Assembly (NCBI RefSeq): GCF_014651535.1
Contig: NZ_BMXB01000005.1
Span: forward strand, 1 to 64,000
Direction of reading: 5' to 3'
Source: Salinimicrobium marinum
GTDB lineage: Bacteria > Bacteroidota > Bacteroidia > Flavobacteriales > Flavobacteriaceae
Length of the DNA: 64,000 nt
The notes beneath the pieces were generated by a model. That model saw only the letters and a program-made list of their open reading frames with translations, ran no database searches and was not told the origin of the DNA. Below are positions 46,600-54,406 of the stretch, piece after piece (positions within the stretch are counted from its first letter, which is position 1; each line of letters begins with the position of its first letter). A program made the translations under genes and the position numbers.

Positions 46600-47331
46600 A
46601 TGAAAAAGTTATTTTTACTCGGCTTTTTATTTTTCTTCGGAATCATTTCTGCTCAGGATATCGAAGGCTCATGGAAACTTATTGAAAAAGAGGGACAATG
46701 GGTAACAGATGAAGAAACAGTACGTATTTACCAGGATGGATACTTCGCTTACGGAACAAAAGAAAAAGCTACAGATGCATTTGTAAAAGCAGCTGGCGGA
46801 GAATATTCACTGAACGAATCATTTTACCAGGAAACTCAGGATTTCAATACTGAAAAACCTGAAAAAATTGGTAAGACAAGTCAGTTTGAATTTGGCGTAC
46901 AGGGAGATAAACTAAAGATTTGGAATGACGAGTATTCTGAAGTGTGGGAAAGAATTTCTGAAAGAGATGATGATCTAAATGGAAACTGGGTAATCACGGG
47001 AAGAATGCGGGATGGAGAAATCCGCCACAGCACCCCGGGAGCAAGAAGAACTATAAAAATCCTTGGAGGCGGAAGGTTTCAGTGGGTGGCATTTAATTCT
47101 GAAACTAAGGAATTCAGCGGTACAGGCGGCGGTACCTATTCTGCTGAAAATGGAAAATACACCGAAAACATTGAATTCTTTTCAAGAGACGACAGTCGTG
47201 TAGGAGCCAACCTGGAATTCGAATATGAAGTAAAAGACGGAGAATGGTACCACAGCGGAAAAAGTTCAAAAGGTGATCCTATTTATGAAATCTGGTCTCC
47301 TTACGAAGAGGCGTATAAGAAGGGACAATAG
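46600..47331 (+). CDS. Secreted protein with two lipocalin-like repeats
   Basis: The 243 residues start with a signal peptide ending IISAQ (near 18). The mature chain has two similar halves of about 110 residues: DIEGSWKLIEKEGQW and NGNWVITGRMRDGE each open a beta-sandwich-like unit with aromatic and Trp residues at matching positions (YFAYGTK/RFQWVAF, YSEVWERI/IYEIWSPY). This is a lipocalin-like repeat pattern; function unknown. It ends 9 bases before the first of the two perfect hairpins. Confidence 0.65.
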   Translation: MKKLFLLGFLFFFGIISAQDIEGSWKLIEKEGQWVTDEETVRIYQDGYFAYGTKEKATDAFVKAAGGEYSLNESFYQETQDFNTEKPEKIGKTSQFEFGVQGDKLKIWNDEYSEVWERISERDDDLNGNWVITGRMRDGEIRHSTPGARRTIKILGGGRFQWVAFNSETKEFSGTGGGTYSAENGKYTENIEFFSRDDSRVGANLEFEYEVKDGEWYHSGKSSKGDPIYEIWSPYEEAYKKGQ

Positions 47332-47340
47332 TTATTGATT

Positions 47341-47373
47341 AGACCTCACAGGTCTCGTAGACCTGTGAGGTCT
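47341..47373. repeat. Perfect 15-bp hairpin, AGACCTCACAGGTCT type
   Basis: AGACCTCACAGGTCT at 47341-47355 and its exact complement at 47359-47373 with a 3-nt loop. A second hairpin of the same design (shared ACCT-C-CAGGT core) lies at 47703-47731, and the two bracket the antitoxin pseudogene. I regard them as copies of a short dispersed (REP/MITE-like) repeat. Confidence 0.75.
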
Positions 47374-47392
47374 CTACACCTTCGATTTCTAA

Positions 47393-47661
47393 TTATTTTT
47401 TATCGATCATCTTTTCTTCTTTCTCCTCCATTTGCTGAACGGATTCAAACAAACCTTTCTGCATTTTTCCTTGAACCCAATAGATGTATTGTTTCCATGA
47501 CAAAATAATATTCATCAAGGGAAATTATGACGGCACCTTTGCCTTTGCTCTTCCCCCCTTTTGATCACAAAGGTTTCACTTTTCTTCTCAACGTCATCAA
47601 GAAGTTTGTCAAGCTGTGCACGAAATTCGGAACCATTTACAACAATCACAGTTAGCTGAAT
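47393..47661 (-). pseudogene. Decayed YefM/Phd-family antitoxin
   Basis: Joining three frames gives an 85- to 90-residue antitoxin: NGSEFRAQLDKLLDDVEKK and SETFVIKRG in the first frame, then KGAVIISLDEYYFVMETIHLL and GSRKNAERF, then FESVQQMEEKEEKMIDKK. The SEFRAxL and GxAVIISLDEYxxxMETLHLL motifs are hallmarks of YefM/Phd proteins. The breaks are one extra G in a G6 run and one extra T in a T3 run. The expected ATG also reads ATT. No YoeB/RelE-type toxin gene follows. Both shifts lie in homopolymers, so a sequencing error is possible but three defects favour decay. Confidence 0.72.
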
Positions 47662-47702
47662 TCTATAACTTAAAGATAAAACAAAAACAAATTCAATAGT
47701 AG

Positions 47703-47731
47703 ACCTCTCAGGTTTTAAAAACCTGAGAGGT
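47703..47731. repeat. Perfect 14-bp hairpin, ACCTCTCAGGTTTT type
   Basis: ACCTCTCAGGTTTT at 47703-47716 and its exact complement at 47718-47731, with a one-base loop. Similar in design to the hairpin at 47341-47373. It lies 16 bases past the FAD oxidoreductase stop and might also serve as that gene's terminator on the minus strand. Confidence 0.7.
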
Positions 47732-47747
47732 ATCTTGTTTAAACAAT

Positions 47748-49304
47748 TTAATTTTTCATCGCACCCACAGCCTTCTCAGCACATTTTTCACCGTCTATAG
47801 CCGCAGAAACGATTCCGCCGGCATAGCCTGCGCCTTCGCCACACGGGTATAATCCTTTGATCTGAACGTGCTCCAGAGTTTCCCTGTCCCTCGGAATACG
47901 CACAGGCGAAGAAGTCCGGGATTCCGTTGCGTGGACTACAGCTTCATTGGTGTAGTATCCTCTCATACTTTTCCCAAATTCCTGAAATCCCTTTTGTAGG
48001 GTTCTGTAAATGAATTCCGGAAGTATACTGCCCAGTTCTACCGAAGCGATTCCTGGTTTATAGGAAGATTCCGGAAGGTCTGCAGAGAGTTTTCCGTTAC
48101 TGAAATCCACCATTCGCTGTGCGGGTGCCGTTTGTGTTTTTCCACCTTCCAGCCAGGCTTTCTGTTCCACCTGCTTCTGAAAATTTAATGCTGCAAGAGG
48201 AGAATTTCCGAAGATCTTATAATCCTCCGGGCGAACTTCCACCACAATTCCGGAATTGGCCGTAGGTTGATCCCGCCTGCTTGGCGACCAGCCGTTGGTA
48301 ACAATTTCTCCCGGAGAGGTGGCACAGGGTGCAATGATCCCACCTGGGCACATACAGAAGGAATACACTCCCCGACCTTCCACTTGTTTTACCAAACTAT
48401 AAGCCGATGGCGGCAAAAACTCTCCTCTGTCTTTCCTATTGTACTGGATCTTATCTATCAACACCTGAGGATGCTCTATTCGCACTCCCAGCGCAAAAGA
48501 TTTTGCTTCAATAAGAATATCTTTTTTATGCAGCAGCTCAAAAATATCCCTTGCTGAATGTCCGGTAGCTAAAATCAGTTTCTTTGCAGGAATTTTTGTT
48601 CCGGTCGCGAGGGCTACTCCGGCTACTTCATTATTCCTTACCTCAATATCTACTACCCGTGATTCAAAAAGCACTTCTCCCCCATTGTCAAGAATGGTTT
48701 TTGTCATCTCCTGGATGATTCCCGGTAACTTGTTTGTCCCGATATGCGGATGCGCTTCCACCAGAATCTGATCGGTCGCACCAAAGGCAACAAATAGCTC
48801 CAGGATCCGGTTGACGTCTCCGCGTTTTTTGCTTCGGGTGTAGAGCTTTCCGTCGGAATAAGTTCCGGCGCCACCTTCTCCAAAACAGTAGTTGGAATCC
48901 TCGTTGACAATGTGCTCAATATTGAGTTTTTTCAGGTCCCGACGTCGCGCCCTCACATCCTTTCCACGTTCAAGGACTATGGGTTTTTTTCCTAGTTCGA
49001 TGCAACGCAAAGCCGCAAACAATCCTGCCGGACCTGCACCAATAATTATAACTTCTTCGGCACCTGTAACATTCCTGTAATTGGGAAGTGACGGTTTCTG
49101 TTCTTTAAAATCCTCCTGAACAAAAACCAACACTCGTAGGTTCACTTTTATCGCTTTCTGCCGGGCATCAATGCTCCTTTTCAGGATTCTGATGTGTGAA
49201 ATTTCATGCAGGGAAATTTCAGCATGTTTAGAAACAAATTGTTTTAAAGCTTCCTGATTTCCTGCTGTTTCGGGTGGTACCTGTATATTGTATTCGTGCT
49301 GCAT
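47748..49304 (-). CDS. NAD(P)/FAD-dependent oxidoreductase (COG2509-like)
   Basis: The 518 residues show the FAD-binding GAGPAGLFAALR at 89-100, preceded by an 80-residue N-terminal domain typical of this family, then CFGEGGAGTYSDGKLYTRSKKRG, ATGHSARDIFELL, FCMCPGGIIAP and a C-terminal GLYPCGEGAGYAGGIVSAAIDG. The family is widespread but its substrate is unknown. No signal peptide, so cytoplasmic. It lies between the antitoxin remnant and the head-to-head gene stumps. Confidence 0.88.
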   Translation of the reverse strand: MQHEYNIQVPPETAGNQEALKQFVSKHAEISLHEISHIRILKRSIDARQKAIKVNLRVLVFVQEDFKEQKPSLPNYRNVTGAEEVIIIGAGPAGLFAALRCIELGKKPIVLERGKDVRARRRDLKKLNIEHIVNEDSNYCFGEGGAGTYSDGKLYTRSKKRGDVNRILELFVAFGATDQILVEAHPHIGTNKLPGIIQEMTKTILDNGGEVLFESRVVDIEVRNNEVAGVALATGTKIPAKKLILATGHSARDIFELLHKKDILIEAKSFALGVRIEHPQVLIDKIQYNRKDRGEFLPPSAYSLVKQVEGRGVYSFCMCPGGIIAPCATSPGEIVTNGWSPSRRDQPTANSGIVVEVRPEDYKIFGNSPLAALNFQKQVEQKAWLEGGKTQTAPAQRMVDFSNGKLSADLPESSYKPGIASVELGSILPEFIYRTLQKGFQEFGKSMRGYYTNEAVVHATESRTSSPVRIPRDRETLEHVQIKGLYPCGEGAGYAGGIVSAAIDGEKCAEKAVGAMKN

Positions 49305-49382
49305 TTGTATATTTAGAATGCTGCAAATATAACTGATTCACCTTTGCTATAAGAATACTGAATTTCACTTCCTCTGGTTCAA

Positions 49383-49541
49383 TTAATCCGAAGTGACTAA
49401 AACATCATCCAGTTCATAGATCCCGTCGTAGTGCGGCAAATCACTTCCGGTGAATTTGAAGGCTATGTAACCTGTTCCTTCGGCACAGGAAAGATCCACT
49501 TTTCCGGAGGAAAACCAGTCGGATAAAAGATCTTTATAATC
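49383..49541 (-). pseudogene. C-terminal stump of a choice-of-anchor J / DUF5689-type protein
   Basis: Reading on the minus strand gives DYKDLLSDWFSSGKVDL, SCAEGTGYIAFKFTGS and DGIYELDDVLVTSD before the stop. This ending, with LSCAEGxGYIAFKxTG and DGxYELDD, is typical of secreted Bacteroidota proteins with a C-terminal jelly-roll domain. No start is possible: a stop codon and unrelated sequence precede it. Only the last 50 or so residues survive. Confidence 0.6.
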
Positions 49542-49550
49542 CTATGGCAT

Positions 49551-49844
49551 CCTTTTCCAAAAAAGCACTGGGAGTTCGGCTACAGAGATGGCTAGAATAT
49601 TTGTGAACAGATCATTCCTTCTAAACCATTTCTTGAAAAGGATTATTCCTCCTTTCAATTTTACCGGGCGAACATAGCAAATGATAATTTTCTGGTGACG
49701 ACTTCAGGGCAGTACAAAGACTATCCTTTCAGGAGTTTTGGGTATAGCGGATACACGGGAGAATATTCAGATCATTTTCCGGTGTACATTTATCTTATCA
49801 AGGAGAGTAACGGTTCAGAATTATTTTCTGAAACCGAAGATTAA
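49551..49844 (+). pseudogene. C-terminal stump of an endonuclease/exonuclease/phosphatase-family lipoprotein
   Basis: In one frame: KKHWEFGYRDG, an in-frame TAG (49593-49595), then NICEQIIPSKPFLEKDYSS and FQFYRANIANDNFLVTTSG, then YPFRSFGYSGYTGEYSDHFP and VYIYLIKE to the stop. The YSDHFPVY ending is the C-terminal signature of the family's catalytic His. The N-terminal two-thirds is missing. Its terminator (49899-49950) is still present. Genes of this type often sit next to DUF5689 proteins downstream of a TonB receptor. Confidence 0.6.
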
Positions 49845-49898
49845 AAATAGAACCTCTATTCCTGAAACTTTCCTATTACTACTGCTCCTTCAGAAGCA

Positions 49899-49950
49899 AA
49901 AAAACCGGAAACAGATCATTCATTTTAGAAGAGTCTGTTCCCGGTTTTTT
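49899..49950 (+). terminator. Terminator after the endonuclease-family stump
   Basis: 17-bp stem with one G.T mismatch (49899-49915 and 49934-49950), ending in T6. It lies 54 bases past the stump's stop and is a relic or still stops reads from upstream. Confidence 0.8.
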
Positions 49951-50018
49951 GTTTTGTTCATCAGTACGCTTCATTTACTTTAAAACATGGAGAAAGGTAA
50001 ATAAAGACTAAGATTTCT

Positions 50019-50459
50019 CTAGCTCAGCCAGGTCGCCCACGGTATTCTGGAAAGAACAAATAATAATCCGAGGGTATAAAAAATGGCCAGCATTTTAAAC
50101 TTAGGGTTTGATGTAAGTTTCTTTTTGTGCTTGGAATAACCTATAGTGATCAAAACTACTGCAATGATCATCATTAACGGGTGTTCCACAATGTATAGCC
50201 GCAAGGTACTGTCACCCATCACTTCACCCATTCCGCTATTTAAAAGCACCTGAAAATATGGCGCGACAAAGAATAAAACTATACCTATTAGCAGCTGAAT
50301 ATGGGAAACGATTAAAGTAAAGAGAGAAATACGGAAATCATTTGCGTTGTAATCTCTTTTAGTAAAGAGCCCGATCAAAGCATTGACCGATGCAATAATT
50401 AGTACTAATACTACAAGATAAGCCCACCAGGAATGAATAAAGTATACGGTTGAATACAT
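50019..50459 (-). CDS. Four-helix integral membrane protein
   Basis: The 146 residues contain four hydrophobic segments (about 8-28, 43-65, 90-108, 120-137). The start is ATG at 50459 (MYSTVYFIHSWWAY); the open frame extends upstream only by way of TTG inside the terminator. Conserved histidines in the first two helices (FIHSWW, SHIQLL) and one before the third (VEHPLMM) resemble cytochrome-b-like or quinone-related small membrane proteins, but no family is certain. Common in flavobacteria, function unknown. It lies after the lipoprotein/receptor terminator. Confidence 0.7.
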   Translation of the reverse strand: MYSTVYFIHSWWAYLVVLVLIIASVNALIGLFTKRDYNANDFRISLFTLIVSHIQLLIGIVLFFVAPYFQVLLNSGMGEVMGDSTLRLYIVEHPLMMIIAVVLITIGYSKHKKKLTSNPKFKMLAIFYTLGLLFVLSRIPWATWLS

Positions 50460-50502
50460 AAGATTAATTTTATTTGTAAAGGTAGTTTTTTTACACAAAA
50501 AA

Positions 50503-50525
50503 ACCGCCCCTTTTTGAGGGGCGGT
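50503..50525 (-). terminator. Terminator after the receptor/lipoprotein operon
   Basis: ACCGCCCC and GGGGCGGT form a perfect 8-bp GC-rich stem with a 7-nt loop, followed on the minus strand by T7. It lies 25 bases past the lipoprotein stop. Confidence 0.9.
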
Positions 50526-50549
50526 ACTAATAAATATGAAGATAGAATT

Positions 50550-51674
50550 CTATTGATTAAGAATCCACTCACCGTCTTGTTTAATAACATTCAGGGATTC
50601 AACACCTGCAGATCCATTGTATATCTCAAAATATACAACGTACTTCTGTCCTTCTTCGGCGTTTGAAGCAACATTATTCAATACAATGTTAACTGCTTCA
50701 AGAAGCATTTCATCGCTCCAGTAATTTCTGTTTCCTTCACGTCTGTCAAAATTCGCATAGTTTCCTGCACTCCAGGCAGGATCTGTATACTCGTCTGCAA
50801 GAGTTTCCCCAACCAGGCTGAAATCAGCTGCGGTCATAGTGTACAAAATAGTATTATCTGGCTCCCATTCATCACCGTTATGCCCAAACTGCAACGTAGT
50901 TGGAACTAAAGCACCCGGAACAGGTGCTGCCCAGGACGAACCATTGTAAGTAAATACTTCTACATACGTATTGGTAGATCCACTTGAATACATATCAAAA
51001 ATAACAGCTACTTCATCGCCTTCTACAGCATACGGATTATTTAGTCCTAAGTAAGTAGCAATGTAACTCTGAGCATCTTCCCTGTTAGAAAAGTTAGGAT
51101 AAGATTGACCCATGTCAGTATAATCTTCTCTCTCCAGTGTTACAGCAGGAGTCCATTGTTCATCTACAAGAACAAAGTTTGTTGTGCGTTCAGTAGTTGT
51201 TCCCGCGTAGTATTTGTAGGTTAATTCAACAACGTCTCCGGCAGTTGCATCAGCGTATTTCCAATCAAGAAATTTCTGCATATCATCGGCACTGTCAAAG
51301 TTACCATAGTTGAATCCCAGCTCCTCGTATTCTTCTTCAGTTACTTCATGTTCAGTACTGTTTTCTACCTCGGTCGCACGGTTAGGATGATAAATATCTA
51401 TTGTTACATTAGCAATTGAACCTCTTCCCAAAACAGGATACAATTCAGATAAATATTCCGGAAGTAATTCGTTAGCCTCTTCAACAGAGTTGAAATTTCC
51501 ATACTCCAAACCTAGAGCTTCGTAATCCTCGTCAGTCAAAGTATATTCCTGATTTCCGGCATTAGGTCTCGCCTCCAGTTCCGCGTCCACGTCCTCGTGA
51601 ATGTCTTCCATAGGCTCACAACCGGTGAAGACCAGGCCTACTAACAACATTAAAAAATAAATTGAGTTTTTCAT
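50550..51674 (-). CDS. Four-repeat surface lipoprotein
   Basis: The 374 residues start with a lipoprotein signal (lipobox FTGC, Cys19) and an acidic linker. Four repeats follow, each with DYxxLGxxYGNFxS-type and VxVxFxxY-type parts: about 44-96 (DYEALGLEYGNFNS), 109-177 (EYEELGFNYGNFDS), 179-254 (DYTDMGQSYPNFSN) and 278-374 (the most diverged, with GNYANFDRREG). It does not match a family I know and has no cysteine after the lipid anchor. It is 12 bases downstream of a TonB receptor and 25 bases upstream of a terminator, so the two are one operon; ligand capture for the receptor is inferred. Confidence 0.75.
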   Translation of the reverse strand: MKNSIYFLMLLVGLVFTGCEPMEDIHEDVDAELEARPNAGNQEYTLTDEDYEALGLEYGNFNSVEEANELLPEYLSELYPVLGRGSIANVTIDIYHPNRATEVENSTEHEVTEEEYEELGFNYGNFDSADDMQKFLDWKYADATAGDVVELTYKYYAGTTTERTTNFVLVDEQWTPAVTLEREDYTDMGQSYPNFSNREDAQSYIATYLGLNNPYAVEGDEVAVIFDMYSSGSTNTYVEVFTYNGSSWAAPVPGALVPTTLQFGHNGDEWEPDNTILYTMTAADFSLVGETLADEYTDPAWSAGNYANFDRREGNRNYWSDEMLLEAVNIVLNNVASNAEEGQKYVVYFEIYNGSAGVESLNVIKQDGEWILNQ

Positions 51675-51686
51675 TTTATATTTTTT

Positions 51687-54218
51687 TTAGAATTTAATTT
51701 TTGCTCCAACATTGAAGGTTCTTCCAAACCCGTAGAAATATTGTCCGGAGTCACGTGCCACAGCAATATATTCGGTATCAAAAAGGTTGTTGATGTTCCC
51801 CATTAAAGTAGCATCAAATCCACCAAATTCAAAATCATGCGTTACACCGAAATCCACGAGACTGTATGCTGGCACTTCCCAAGATTGTCCAAGTTCCGGA
51901 TTGTTTCGAGTGTTAGGATCAAAGTTTGTGTACAACTCATCAAAATAGTTGAAGTTAAGCCGGATGAAAGTTCCTTCGATAGCCTCATAATCTGCTCCTA
52001 AAGCAAATGTATTTTGCGCAGATCCACCTACTTTTAGATCTTCAATATAAAGATCTACTGTAGCAACCAATTCCTGTTCATCATTAAACAATTGAACTCC
52101 TGTTACATCATCCTGCCATCTCCAGTCACCTATTGAGCCCATCCCTGTAAAAGTAAGGTTTTCCCATGGTCTGTAAGAGAATTCAAGTTCCACACCCTGG
52201 TGAAGTGCATTCACACCTAAAATATTCGCAGAACCTGAGCTACCATCTGCATTCTGGAATGACTGAACCAAAGTTTTATCTCTCCAGTTAGTTCTGTATA
52301 GGTTAAGGTCTGCCCTGAAATTTGGGCTACGGAAACCATATCCAAGTTCAGCACTAAAGATTCTCTGGTTTTTGGCCTCATCATTAATATCATTTCGATA
52401 GTTTAAGAATACAGCATCAAAGAAAGGTGCTTTTTCGAAATATCCAATATTGGCAAAAATGTTATTGTTTTGATCAAGGTTGTAGTTAGCTCCACCTTTA
52501 CCACTATATCCAAAGAAATTTTGGTAATCTGTTTCTCTTAAAGGATCTGTATCTAAATAGCTAAAGAAATCTTCTCTTTTATAACCAGTATTAGAAGCGG
52601 CTAAAGATATAAATGCAGAAAGATCGTCTTTTGAATATTCTGCCTGTGCAAAAGCTCCACCCCAAAGTACAGTTCCTTCATCATAATAATCAATTTTATC
52701 GCCCACCTGAGCCATCACTACAGGATTGTTTGCATCATCATCATCAAATACAAAACGGCCTCCTAATAGATCTGTTACTTCCGTATAATGTTCTCCAACA
52801 TAATATCTCGCATCAATTCCTCCAATAAATTCAATATTATCTGTAATATCCGTAGAAAGTGTAGAAATTGCTCCATACCAGTTGTGGTTGTTTCTTGAAG
52901 CTCTTAAGTAGGTTTCAGAACCTAGTGCTCCACGAGCAACGTTCTCATCTACAATTCTATCTACATTTACGGGTTGAAGGTAGCCATCACGATATGGATT
53001 TGGGTTGTTGTAACTTCCAATTCCAAATTTGTTGACGCCTCCCCAGCCGCCGCCGCCACCTTGTCCAAAGGAAGCATACACAGCCGTAGATAAGGAAGTG
53101 ATTTCTGAAATTGTCCAGTAGTGGTTAAGGGAAAGCTGTGGTTTGTGATAGAAGTTGTCTTCGATATGCACAACCTGACCGTCTCTGTAACCCCAGTCAC
53201 GGTTAAATTTTGTTCCGCTCTCACTGTCTCTGTAAGTTTCAATAGATTCTGCGTTTTGACGCTGACCGTGATATTGTGGTGCTCCAAAAGCAGTGAAAGA
53301 TAATTGGTGATCATCACCGAAATCTTTTGCAAGGTTTACGAAGTAAGAATAACCTTCAAACTGAGTTCCGTCAATATATCCGTTACCCGTAGTTCTGGAT
53401 GCAGAAACTGTAGCTGCAAAACCATTATCAAGCAGACCTGTAGAAAGAGTGAAGCCATATTTCTGGTAACCATCGTTTCCGGTTGACATTAATATATTAC
53501 CACCTTCAACGGCATCTGTAGTTTTGGTAAGGATATTTACAGTACCTCCAATAGATGGAACAGCAACCCGTGCAGCTCCTAATCCACGTTGCACCTGCAT
53601 AGTACGGGTAACATCTGAAAGACCTGCCCAGTTACTCCAGTAAACACGACCGTTTTCCATGTCATTTACAGGAATACCATTGATCATTACTGCAATATTT
53701 TCTGAGTTAAAACCTCTTAACGTTAGTTCAGAATCACCGAAACCACCACCACCTTTGGTAGCATAAACACCAGGTGTAGAGCGCAAGATCTCAGGAAATT
53801 CCTGGTTTCCTAATCTAGTTTCAATTTCTTCTGCACGAATCGTAGAAACAGCTACAGGTGTTTTACGGTCAATTGCCAATGCATAGCTGGTAACAATTAC
53901 CTCATCTAATGCATCTGCATCGGGAGACATTTGGATTTGACCTAGATCTACAGTAGCTCCGTTAGAAACGTTGAAGCTAATCACTTCTTTTACAAAGCCC
54001 AGAAAACTAATTTCTATAGTACCTGTTCCCTGCTGCACATTAAGACTGAATTCTCCGTTGAAGTCAGTAATAGCACCGTTATCGGTACCGGTGACCACTA
54101 CGTTTGCACCCGGCAATGGAGCGTCCATTTCGGCATCTATTACCGTTCCGGTAATAGTCCCCTGAGCAAAAATTGTCGCTGATGTTAGAAACAACGCTAA
54201 TGCTAATAATTTCCTCAT
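51687..54218 (-). CDS. TonB-dependent outer-membrane receptor
   Basis: The 843 residues begin at ATG 54218 (MRKLLALALFL) with a signal peptide ending IFAQ. A CarboxypepD_reg-like domain follows (ITGTVIDAEMDAPLPGANV, about 20-105), then the plug (about 115-240; TPVAVSTIRAEEIETRLG, GDSELTLRGFNSENIAVMI, PSIGGTVNILTK) and a barrel ending in FYGFGRTFNVGAKIKF. It is not a SusC type. Possible ligand cannot be told; the neighbour is a repeat lipoprotein, not SusD. A spacer of about 190 bases lies upstream. Confidence 0.92.
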   Translation of the reverse strand: MRKLLALALFLTSATIFAQGTITGTVIDAEMDAPLPGANVVVTGTDNGAITDFNGEFSLNVQQGTGTIEISFLGFVKEVISFNVSNGATVDLGQIQMSPDADALDEVIVTSYALAIDRKTPVAVSTIRAEEIETRLGNQEFPEILRSTPGVYATKGGGGFGDSELTLRGFNSENIAVMINGIPVNDMENGRVYWSNWAGLSDVTRTMQVQRGLGAARVAVPSIGGTVNILTKTTDAVEGGNILMSTGNDGYQKYGFTLSTGLLDNGFAATVSASRTTGNGYIDGTQFEGYSYFVNLAKDFGDDHQLSFTAFGAPQYHGQRQNAESIETYRDSESGTKFNRDWGYRDGQVVHIEDNFYHKPQLSLNHYWTISEITSLSTAVYASFGQGGGGGWGGVNKFGIGSYNNPNPYRDGYLQPVNVDRIVDENVARGALGSETYLRASRNNHNWYGAISTLSTDITDNIEFIGGIDARYYVGEHYTEVTDLLGGRFVFDDDDANNPVVMAQVGDKIDYYDEGTVLWGGAFAQAEYSKDDLSAFISLAASNTGYKREDFFSYLDTDPLRETDYQNFFGYSGKGGANYNLDQNNNIFANIGYFEKAPFFDAVFLNYRNDINDEAKNQRIFSAELGYGFRSPNFRADLNLYRTNWRDKTLVQSFQNADGSSGSANILGVNALHQGVELEFSYRPWENLTFTGMGSIGDWRWQDDVTGVQLFNDEQELVATVDLYIEDLKVGGSAQNTFALGADYEAIEGTFIRLNFNYFDELYTNFDPNTRNNPELGQSWEVPAYSLVDFGVTHDFEFGGFDATLMGNINNLFDTEYIAVARDSGQYFYGFGRTFNVGAKIKF

Positions 54219-54406
54219 TGTGTAATTTGTTAGTTTGAGTTTTAAAAGTTGATGCAAAAGAACGCATTTCCTGAAAAATAACCTTTAACTGAACGTTAAG
54301 ATTTTTTTTCAAAAGTTCTCATCCAAAACTTTTTAACTAAAAATTACAAACAACTAATTATCATATACTTAACAAGTACATAACAATAGCTACATGAATA
54401 AAGAAT

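Noticed and set aside
49738-49983. 81-codon plus-strand frame near the endonuclease stump
   Set aside because: It is a shifted frame of the stump and runs into the terminator; the frame with YSDHFP is the meaningful one.
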